A stretch of DNA of 28,813 nt, taken from assembly GCA_042091915.1 (NCBI GenBank), contig JBELGO010000013.1, forward strand, positions 1 through 28,813, given 5' to 3'. The position numbers were made by a program, and so were the translations under genes. Source of the stretch: LSUCC0057 sp042091915. GTDB lineage: Bacteria; Pseudomonadota; Gammaproteobacteria; Pseudomonadales; Porticoccaceae. A model generated the notes under the pieces. The model worked only from the letters and a program-made list of their open reading frames with translations. It ran no database searches and was not told where the DNA came from. Shown in pieces: positions 1 through 6,098 of this stretch; the first letter of the stretch is position 1, and each line of letters opens with the position of its first letter.

Positions 1-17
1 GTGTGCTCTTCCGATCT
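1..17. other. Residual Illumina adapter at contig start
   Basis: The first 17 bases, GTGTGCTCTTCCGATCT, are the 3' end of the standard Illumina TruSeq read-2 adapter. The genomic sequence begins at about base 18. The reverse complement of the same adapter is found at the other end of the window, so this is a library artefact and not biology. Confidence 0.96.
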
Positions 18-60
18 GCGGCAACTGTAGGTGGATTTCGATCCATTCAGGAGTTTGCAC
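18..60 (-). CDS. prmA: Ribosomal protein L11 methyltransferase PrmA, N-terminal fragment
   Basis: Only the first 14 codons are present; the rest is lost beyond the contig edge. A GTG codon at 60-58 shares its first G with the TAG stop of accC and opens a frame reading MQTPEWIEIHLQLP. PrmA proteins usually begin with a short lead and then a W-I/L-Q-type beta strand, which this resembles. The order accB-accC-prmA is common in gammaproteobacteria, so context supports the call strongly. The enzyme trimethylates ribosomal protein L11 in the cytoplasm. The Shine-Dalgarno is weak (GGTAA in the end of accC), which fits translational coupling. The fragment is too short for certainty. Confidence 0.6.
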
Positions 61-1412
61 TACTTACCTAGTTTCTTTTCGAGATAGTGAATATTTACTC
101 CGCCCTCTTGGAAGGGACCGTCAACGACCAACTTTTTGTGCAGGGGTATATTGGTTTTAATGCCGTCAATGACGGTCTCGTCTAGGGCGTTGCGCATGCG
201 CACTAAGGCGGTTTCGCGATCGTCACCGTGGGTGATAATTTTACCAATCAGAGAGTCGTAATTAGGGGGTACGCGATAGCCCGCGTAGATATGCGAGTCG
301 ACCCTAACACCCAGTCCGCCCGGTGCATGGTAGCCTTTGATGAGACCCGGTTGAGGTAAAAAGCTGTCGGGATCTTCGGCGTTGATACGGCACTCGAAGG
401 CATGGCCGCGGAAAACGATATCTTCTTGGCGCAGTGACAGTGGCTGGCCGCTGGCAATTTTAAGCTGCTCCTTGACGATATCGACGCCAGTGATCATCTC
501 CGACACGGGGTGCTCAACTTGCACGCGAGTATTCATCTCAATGAAGTAGTAGCGCCCATCTTCATAGAGAAACTCAAAGGTACCGGCGCCGCGGTAGTTG
601 ATCTGTTTGCAGGCATTGACGCACGCCTCAAATACGCCCTGGCGAGCCTCTTCAGGTATTCCGGGGGCGGGCGCCTCTTCAAGGACTTTTTGATGGCGGC
701 GCTGCAGTGAGCAGTCGCGATCGCCCAAGTGGATGGCTCCCCCTTGTCCATCGGCAAGTACTTGTACTTCAACGTGGCGCGGGTTGGTGAGAAACTTCTC
801 CATGTAAACGGTGCCGTCGTTAAACGCGGCAGCCGCCTCTGTTTTGGTGACAGTCACGGCATTAACCAGAGCGGCTTCGCTCTCGACAACGCGCATGCCG
901 CGACCGCCGCCACCGGCGGCAGCTTTAATGATAACTGGATAACCGATGCGCAGAGCGGTGGCTTTGAGTTCGGTCGGGTCTTCGCTGAGCGGGCCATCGG
1001 AGCCGGGGACAGTGGGGACTCCAGCCTGTTTCATGGCGCGGATGGCCGCGACTTTGTCACCCATAATCCGGATCGTCTCGGCTTTAGGGCCGATAAAGAT
1101 AAAGCCGCTGTTCTCTACCTGCTCGGCAAAGTCAGCGTTCTCAGCTAAAAAGCCGTAGCCTGGATGGACTCCTTGAGCGCCGGTGACTTCCATGGCGGCG
1201 ACCAATGAAGGTACGTTGAGGTAACTCTGCGGCGACGGATTGGGACCAATACAGATCGACTCGTCGGCGAGTTTTACGTGCTTGAGGTCGGCATCAATTT
1301 TGGAGTGCACCGCCACGGTTTTAATGTTGAGTTCGCGGCAGGCGCGCAAAATGCGCAGGGCGATCTCGCCGCGATTAGCGATCAGCACTTTGTCTAAAAG
1401 GGGTTGTGTCAT
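60..1412 (-). CDS. accC: Acetyl-CoA carboxylase, biotin carboxylase subunit
   Basis: AccC uses ATP and bicarbonate to carboxylate biotin on AccB, the first half-reaction of malonyl-CoA formation for fatty acid synthesis. The 450-residue protein has the normal family length. It opens with the biotin carboxylase N-domain motif LIANRGEIALR (9-20). The ATP-grasp fold shows Lys120, Lys163, a glycine-rich loop at 167-171, Glu280 and Glu292. The signature EMNTRVQVEH (292-301) carries Asn294, Arg296 and Glu300, positions that bind metal or act in catalysis in the E. coli enzyme. ATG at 1412 is the only sensible start; upstream there is a modest AGAG. The gene lies 75 bp downstream of accB and abuts prmA, so it is read as part of an aroQ-accB-accC-prmA operon. 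Confidence 0.98.
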   Translation of the reverse strand: MTQPLLDKVLIANRGEIALRILRACRELNIKTVAVHSKIDADLKHVKLADESICIGPNPSPQSYLNVPSLVAAMEVTGAQGVHPGYGFLAENADFAEQVENSGFIFIGPKAETIRIMGDKVAAIRAMKQAGVPTVPGSDGPLSEDPTELKATALRIGYPVIIKAAAGGGGRGMRVVESEAALVNAVTVTKTEAAAAFNDGTVYMEKFLTNPRHVEVQVLADGQGGAIHLGDRDCSLQRRHQKVLEEAPAPGIPEEARQGVFEACVNACKQINYRGAGTFEFLYEDGRYYFIEMNTRVQVEHPVSEMITGVDIVKEQLKIASGQPLSLRQEDIVFRGHAFECRINAEDPDSFLPQPGLIKGYHAPGGLGVRVDSHIYAGYRVPPNYDSLIGKIITHGDDRETALVRMRNALDETVIDGIKTNIPLHKKLVVDGPFQEGGVNIHYLEKKLGK

Positions 1413-1487
1413 ATCGGGCTCTCTTGGCGTCGCGCGACGCTCTCTGTGCAGAGTTGGGCGAGTGGGCTCAAGTGGCGAACGCAGTAG

Positions 1488-1940
1488 TTAAACGATAGTG
1501 ACTAGCGGCTGGTCAAACTCGACCGGCTCGCCGTCATCAACCAGTATGGCGCCGATAGTGCCCGATTTGTCTGCTTCAATTTGGTTCATCATTTTCATCG
1601 CTTCGATGATGCAGATAACGTCGCCCTTTTTCACGCTGCTGCCCACTTCGACAAAGGCGGGTGAGCCCGGTGCGGGCGAACGGTAGAAACTGCCGACCAT
1701 AGGCGAATTGACGCTGTGGCCTGTGCTAGCTGCAGGCTGAGTCTCTGGTTGAGCGGGGGCGGCTGCAGGTTGAGGTGCAGCAGGTGCGGGCGCAGGGGCG
1801 GGTGCGGCAGCATAGCTGGGCGCTGCTGCGGGCGCGCCGCGGCTTATGCGTACCGACTCTTCGCCCTCGGTGATTTCGAGTTCATTGATGTTGGATTCTT
1901 CGAGCAGCTCGATGAGCTTTTTAACTTTGCGGATGTCCAT
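1488..1940 (-). CDS. accB: Acetyl-CoA carboxylase, biotin carboxyl carrier protein
   Basis: AccB carries the biotin that shuttles CO2 from the biotin carboxylase (AccC) to the carboxyltransferase. The 150-residue protein has three parts: an N-terminal helical region (1-33) that in E. coli contacts AccC, an Ala/Pro-rich flexible linker (about 36-72), and a biotinyl-lipoyl domain (about 76-150). The biotinylation motif EAMKM places the modified lysine at residue 116. ATG at 1940 is preceded by AAGAGA. The gene sits 41 bp downstream of aroQ and 75 bp upstream of accC. Length and architecture are typical. Confidence 0.98.
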   Translation of the reverse strand: MDIRKVKKLIELLEESNINELEITEGEESVRISRGAPAAAPSYAAAPAPAPAPAAPQPAAAPAQPETQPAASTGHSVNSPMVGSFYRSPAPGSPAFVEVGSSVKKGDVICIIEAMKMMNQIEADKSGTIGAILVDDGEPVEFDQPLVTIV

Positions 1941-1981
1941 GATGCGATCTCTTGTTATCTGTTAATAAGTGGTGCGGATAT

Positions 1982-2437
1982 TTAGTTTAGCGGATTGTGA
2001 TGTTCCAGCTGGCTCAGTGCGGCAGCCAGAGCGAGCTGATAGCTCTCGGCACCAAAACCAGAGATGACGCCCAGGGCAATATCACTGAGAAAAGAGTGTT
2101 GGCGAAACTCTTCGCGCGCATAGACGTTGGATAGGTGCAGCTCAATAAACGGGATCTTGACGCCAGCCAGTGCATCGCGCAGGGCGACGCTGGTATGGGT
2201 AAACGCGGCTGGATTGATCAAAATAAAGTCGACGCCCTCGCGTTGCGCGGCGTGGATACGATCAATCAGTTCATGTTCAGCATTGCTCTGCATCGCTGAG
2301 AGGGTGTGGCCCGCCTGTTGTGCAGTATCCACAAGTTGCTGATTGATCTGATCGAGAGTCACACTGCCATAAATCTCTGGCTCACGCCTGCCGAGCAGGT
2401 TGAGGTTGGGGCCATGCAGAACCAGTAATGTGGCCAT
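1982..2437 (-). CDS. aroQ: Type II 3-dehydroquinate dehydratase
   Basis: AroQ converts 3-dehydroquinate to 3-dehydroshikimate in the shikimate pathway for aromatic amino acids. The 151-residue size is that of the small type II family, unrelated to type I AroD. Seen motifs are LHGPNLNLLGRREPEIYG (7-24) with the catalytic Tyr23 and nearby Arg18, NPAAFTHTS (75-83) with Asn75 and His81, and IELHLSNVYAREEFR (98-112) with His101. ATG at 2437 has AGAGGA seven bases upstream. It heads the aroQ-accB-accC cluster, an arrangement also known in Pseudomonas. The 273 bp upstream should contain the operon promoter, but I could not pick a convincing one. Confidence 0.97.
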   Translation of the reverse strand: MATLLVLHGPNLNLLGRREPEIYGSVTLDQINQQLVDTAQQAGHTLSAMQSNAEHELIDRIHAAQREGVDFILINPAAFTHTSVALRDALAGVKIPFIELHLSNVYAREEFRQHSFLSDIALGVISGFGAESYQLALAAALSQLEHHNPLN

Positions 2438-2489
2438 TGCGCTATCCTCTTGAGGTGACTTTTAAAAAAACAGGCTTACAGTTTGCAGG

Positions 2490-2520
2490 AAAAAACCAAA
2501 ATTGTCTACTTTGGGGTTTT
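2490..2520 (-). terminator. Possible terminator downstream of dsbD (AT-rich hairpin)
   Basis: Read on the minus strand, CCAAA and TTTGG pair across a 9-base loop (plus-strand arms 2496-2500 and 2510-2514) and are followed directly by six T residues. Flanking AAAA/TTTT could extend the stem past a two-base bulge. It lies about 190 bp beyond the dsbD stop and just before aroQ. The stem is AT-rich, so strength is uncertain, and it could equally be read on the plus strand. Confidence 0.4.
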
Positions 2521-2541
2521 CTAGCATTTTTCGCAGAAATT

Positions 2542-2563
2542 AGAGGCTTTTAGCCTCTTTTTT
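2542..2563 (+). terminator. Rho-independent terminator-like hairpin with a plus-strand T-tract
   Basis: A perfect 7-bp stem, AGAGGCT/AGCCTCT (2542-2548 and 2552-2558), with a 3-base loop is followed by a run of six T on the plus strand (2558-2563). Its polarity is odd because no plus-strand gene lies upstream; the neighbours dsbD and aroQ are both on the minus strand. On the minus strand the tail is only AATTTC. It may work in both directions together with the hairpin at 2490-2520, or end an unannotated plus-strand transcript. The rest of the gap (2564-2710) shows no gene. Confidence 0.5.
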
Positions 2564-2710
2564 ACTGCAATTTTGCAAAATACTGTAACGCTGTTTTAGC
2601 GATCGACGCTGTTGTCACCAAGATACAGCCAGTTGTCGGCAGTTTTGACCTTTATCGGCCAAATTCTTCTATATTCGAAAAATAGGCCGGCATTGTGCGG
2701 TTAAAATCGG

Positions 2711-4432
2711 TTATTTCGGCTTGAGCGCTTCGGCTACAGCCGCGGGAGAGAGTAATTGTGGTAAGAACTCCGCTTGCGCAGCGCCCGGCCGGTAGAGCAG
2801 ATAGAGGGGGACGCCACTGCGCCCGTGGGCGTTGAGCAGTGCTGTAACCTCAGGGTCGGGTTCACTCCAGTCGCCTTTGATATAGACGGTCTGAGTCTCA
2901 TCCAAAAGTTGCGAAAACTCTTCCCCAGAGAGCGCGCGGCGCTCGTTGACCAGGCAGGTCACACACCAATCAGCGGTCAGGTTGACCAGCACCTGGCGCT
3001 GCTCAAGGCGCAATTTTTCAAGCAGAGCCGGTGAGTAAGCCTGCCAGTTGGCTTGCTGCTGCTGATGCAGTGCCTGCTGGGTGGCTGCGCCGGTAGCCAA
3101 TAAGCTGATCAGTAACAGAGCGATCTTGGCCGAGCTGCGCTGGCGTTGCAGTAGCCCCCAACTCCAGCTGGTTAGAGCCAGTAAAATCAGTGCAACCAGC
3201 AGCAGAGCCAGCTGGTCGATAGAGGTCTGCCCGGCAAATACCCACAGCAGCCAAACCGCGGTCAGTAGCAGTGGGAAGCCGAGCAGCTGCTTAAACTGAT
3301 CCATCCATACACCCGGTTTGGGTAGAGCGGCGGCCAAGCGTGGCGAAAGTGTCAGCAGTAAAAATGGCAGTGCCATGCCGGCGCCCAACGCAGCAAAAAT
3401 TAGCAGTGCGACAGCACTGCTCTGAGTGATGGCAAAGCCCAGCGCGCTGCCCATAAAAGGGGCGGTACACGGGCTGGCGACAATGGTGGCGAGTACGCCG
3501 TTGGCAAATGCACCGGATAAAGTGGGGGCGGGTGTGGCGGTTGGTGCGCCCAGCGAAAACTGATAGAGGCCAAAAAGATTGCAAGCCATGAGTATAAACA
3601 GTGCGGCAAGAGCGGCAATGAACAGTGGCGATTGTAGTTGGAATCCCCAGCCGATCGCTTCGCCAGCGCTGCGCAGGGCCAGCATTAGAGCGGCAATCGC
3701 CACAAAGCTGACAATAACGCCGGCACTGTAGATAAGCCCGTGCAGCCAAGTGGGATGGCGGCTATTGGCGTGTTGCGTCAGGCTGAGCAGTTTGATCGAG
3801 AGGATAGGGAAAACACACGGCATCAAATTGAGTATCGCGCCGCCGACAGCTGCGGCCAAAAGCATGGAGAGCAGTAGAGGCAGGCTGAGTGGCGCAACAG
3901 TGGTGCTCTCTAGGCGTGTTTCGCGCGGTTGCTGCAACGGCGTGAATAGGCCCCGCTCCAGATCAACAGTAAACCATTGGTCGCGCGGTGGATAGCAGAG
4001 GCCGGCATCGGCACATCCTTGCGAGCGCAGCGTCAGTGAGGCGTTGTCAGTAAGCTGGCTCAGCGGTAGTTCAGCGTAAACTGTGGTTGTGTTGCGATAG
4101 ACGACTAACTGAGCTTGAAAGAACTCGTCCCAGAGCTCCTCTCCAGGGGCAAAAGTCAGCTTTGCGAGGGCGTTGTCGGCGGCAACAGAGAACTGTTTCT
4201 GGTAGAGATAATAGCCGGGTTGGATCTGCCAGTGCGCGGCAAGAGTGACGGTTTTATCGCTGCGCTCTATCAGTTCAAGGTCGACCTGGTAGGCCTGCTC
4301 TACCGGCAGAAAAGCGGGTTGTTGCAGTCCGGAGAGGCTCGAGCTACTGCCGCCAACAGCCCAAAGCGGGCTACTCAAGGCGGCCAGAATGGTTGCCAAA
4401 AAGAACGTCTTAAATGTCTTAATAAGAGTCAA
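2711..4432 (-). CDS. dsbD: Thiol:disulfide interchange protein DsbD
   Basis: DsbD carries electrons from cytoplasmic thioredoxin across the inner membrane to periplasmic reductants such as DsbC and cytochrome c maturation proteins. The 573-residue protein has a signal peptide (1-25), a periplasmic N-domain with Cys140 and Cys146 (CADAGLC), a multi-spanning core (about 182-450) with the redox pair Cys206 (LMPCVFP) and Cys322 (ASPCTAP), and a C-terminal thioredoxin-like domain with Cys490-Val-Thr-Cys493. All six functional cysteines are therefore present. The start is TTG at 4432, chosen because GGAG lies seven bases upstream, the signal peptide follows at once, and no better codon exists. It is divergent from a copper chaperone gene. 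Confidence 0.97.
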   Translation of the reverse strand: MTLIKTFKTFFLATILAALSSPLWAVGGSSSSLSGLQQPAFLPVEQAYQVDLELIERSDKTVTLAAHWQIQPGYYLYQKQFSVAADNALAKLTFAPGEELWDEFFQAQLVVYRNTTTVYAELPLSQLTDNASLTLRSQGCADAGLCYPPRDQWFTVDLERGLFTPLQQPRETRLESTTVAPLSLPLLLSMLLAAAVGGAILNLMPCVFPILSIKLLSLTQHANSRHPTWLHGLIYSAGVIVSFVAIAALMLALRSAGEAIGWGFQLQSPLFIAALAALFILMACNLFGLYQFSLGAPTATPAPTLSGAFANGVLATIVASPCTAPFMGSALGFAITQSSAVALLIFAALGAGMALPFLLLTLSPRLAAALPKPGVWMDQFKQLLGFPLLLTAVWLLWVFAGQTSIDQLALLLVALILLALTSWSWGLLQRQRSSAKIALLLISLLATGAATQQALHQQQQANWQAYSPALLEKLRLEQRQVLVNLTADWCVTCLVNERRALSGEEFSQLLDETQTVYIKGDWSEPDPEVTALLNAHGRSGVPLYLLYRPGAAQAEFLPQLLSPAAVAEALKPK

Positions 4433-4533
4433 TGTAAAGCTCCAAAGTGTCCAAAGGTGCGGCTGGGGCAGATAGCTACTTTAGCAGAGATTGTCTGCTG
4501 GGTGAGCGCAGTCGCACTGTGCGCCAAGTGAGT

Positions 4534-4539
4534 TATGAT
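4534..4539 (+). promoter_or_regulatory. Candidate -10 element in the dsbD/copper-chaperone divergent region
   Basis: The 159 bp between the two divergent start codons (4433-4591) must hold promoters for both genes. A TATGAT hexamer at 4534-4539 matches the sigma-70 -10 consensus at five of six bases and lies 52 bp before the chaperone start. No good -35 box is found at the right distance. I saw no clear CueR-type or other operator. Confidence 0.3.
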
Positions 4540-4591
4540 AGACACCTAGAAATTATCGCGGCGCTTGCGCGCCATGAAAAAGAGGTGATCT

Positions 4592-5065
4592 ATGCGCAAC
4601 AAAAAATTTCTCATGACAGCGGCAGCTTGTTCAGTTGTGGCGGCACTGTTGGCGGGTTGCAGTCAGTCTGGCGCGCTTACAGTTGATGAGGGTTGGGTCC
4701 GAGCTGTGCCGCCGGGTAAAACGGTTACGGCCGGTTTCGCGCTACTCAACAACCACACCGCCAGCGACTGTACCATCGAGGCTGTCAGCAGCCCTCAGGC
4801 CGAGCGAGTCGAGCTGCACAGTACGTCTGTAGAAGAGGGTGTGATGCGCATGCGGCCAATGCAGAGCCCAGCCATTGCCGCCGGCGACGCGCTGTTATTA
4901 GCGCCAGGAGGCAATCACTTGATGCTGTTTGGCCTCGGCGAGCACGCCAGCCACTTGGAGAGCATAGAGATTGCACTAGCGACGAGCTGCGGGGTAGTGA
5001 AAGCTGAACTGCCAGTGCGGCGCACTGCGCCGAGTTCCGGCGGTGACGATCACAGCCACCATTGA
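4592..5065 (+). CDS. PCu(A)C-family periplasmic copper chaperone lipoprotein
   Basis: This family binds Cu(I) in the periplasm and delivers it to cytochrome oxidase or other copper enzymes. The 157-residue protein has a lipoprotein signal peptide ending in the lipobox LAGC (Cys23). The family motif H-x10-M-x21-H-x-M is complete: His76, Met87, His109 and Met111. A histidine-rich tail (DDHSHH) may add a second metal site. ATG at 4592 is preceded by a good GAGGTGATCT. The gene is divergent from dsbD, and its TGA abuts the stop of the convergent kinase with no gap. Which cuproenzyme it serves cannot be seen here. Confidence 0.9.
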   Translation: MRNKKFLMTAAACSVVAALLAGCSQSGALTVDEGWVRAVPPGKTVTAGFALLNNHTASDCTIEAVSSPQAERVELHSTSVEEGVMRMRPMQSPAIAAGDALLLAPGGNHLMLFGLGEHASHLESIEIALATSCGVVKAELPVRRTAPSSGGDDHSHH

Positions 5066-6067
5066 TTAGTCCTCTAGAGCCTGTAGCAGCGGTTGGTATT
5101 CAGCACTGTGTAAGCGTGGTCCGTATTGGCTGACCACACAGCTCGCGGCAACGTTGGCGAAGTGACCAGCTTTAGGCGCACTGTATCCGTTGGCGAGTGC
5201 GTGCAAGTAAGCTCCGGCGAACATGTCGCCAGCACCATTGGTATCAATCGCGGTCACGGCTTGAGCTGCACAGTGGTGGTTGTTAAAGCCATCGAAAACG
5301 GTGGCGCCACTGCTGCCATTAGTTACAGCAAAGCTGTTTACCTCGCACTGCAGTTTTTCAAGAGCAGCCGTAAGCTCCTCTGTTTGAGTCCACTGCATCG
5401 CCTCGGCCGCATTGCAAAACAGCAGGTCAATCTGGTTGCCGGCCATCTCTCTCAGCTGCTCGCCGAAGCCGGCGACGATGCCCGGGTCGGAGAGGCTCAG
5501 CGCAATTTTGACGCCATTGGCAATCGCAAATTCGCGGGCCTGAGCCACAGCGGCGCGACTTTTTTCTGAGGTGACCAGGTAGCCCTCTATATAGAGATAG
5601 TCCGATGCTGCCAGAGCGGTAAAATCGATATTGCTCTCATCCAGTTGATCGCTGACACCCAGGTAAGAGTTCATGGTGCGCTCGGCGTCTGGAGTTACCA
5701 TCACCAAGCAGCGCCCTGTGGTGCCGATATCTCGACCGCTCGACCCGCAGTGATCGATGCCGTTGGCAGCAAGATCTTCGAGGTAGAACTCACCGTTGTC
5801 ATCATCGCCGACATTGCAGGAGAAAAAAGCGCGGCTGCCAAATTGGGAGAGTGCAATGGCGGTGTTGGCTGCCGATCCACCACAGGCGCGCTTGCTCAAG
5901 GTGAGGTGCTCGCTAAGCCCTGCGGTGAGCTCAGCTTGACGGTGTTCATCGACTAGAGTCATCACGCCTTTGTCGATAGCGTGTAGTTCTAGGTCGCTGT
6001 CAGAGACTTCGATTTCGGTGTCGACGAGTGCGTTGCCAAGCGCGTAGAGTTGGTATTTTTTGCTCAT
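5066..6067 (-). CDS. PfkB-family kinase, adenosine kinase-like
   Basis: A ribokinase/PfkB-fold kinase that phosphorylates a sugar or nucleoside; bacterial members of this type are often annotated as adenosine kinase. The 333-residue protein has the GG substrate motif in CGGSAANTA (62-70) and the C-terminal signature DTNGAGD (275-281) with the presumed catalytic base Asp281. ATG at 6067 is chosen because the conserved N-terminus begins there (MSKKYQLYALGNALVD) and AGGAC lies upstream. A longer frame to 6319 would overlap mrcB and adds residues of no recognisable character. It is divergent from mrcB with only 31 bp between starts. The substrate is inferred and not certain. Confidence 0.88.
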   Translation of the reverse strand: MSKKYQLYALGNALVDTEIEVSDSDLELHAIDKGVMTLVDEHRQAELTAGLSEHLTLSKRACGGSAANTAIALSQFGSRAFFSCNVGDDDNGEFYLEDLAANGIDHCGSSGRDIGTTGRCLVMVTPDAERTMNSYLGVSDQLDESNIDFTALAASDYLYIEGYLVTSEKSRAAVAQAREFAIANGVKIALSLSDPGIVAGFGEQLREMAGNQIDLLFCNAAEAMQWTQTEELTAALEKLQCEVNSFAVTNGSSGATVFDGFNNHHCAAQAVTAIDTNGAGDMFAGAYLHALANGYSAPKAGHFANVAASCVVSQYGPRLHSAEYQPLLQALED

Positions 6068-6098
6068 GGTATGAGTCCTGGTTGCGTGTTGCGCTATT
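6068..6098. promoter_or_regulatory. Very short divergent start region between kinase and mrcB
   Basis: Only 31 bp separate the kinase ATG (6067) from the first mrcB ATG (6099). The kinase Shine-Dalgarno lies here. A TATTAT hexamer at 6095-6100 could be a -10 box for mrcB but overlaps the ATG, and no good -35 is present. At least one promoter must therefore lie inside the opposite gene, or mrcB starts further in. Confidence 0.35.

Noticed and set aside
729..1148. Long open frame opposite accC
   Set aside because: It is the antisense shadow of a strongly conserved gene, with no recognisable domain and no ribosome site. The same holds for 7812-8339 opposite mrcB, 16510-17151 opposite ubiH and 11930-12499 opposite pyk.
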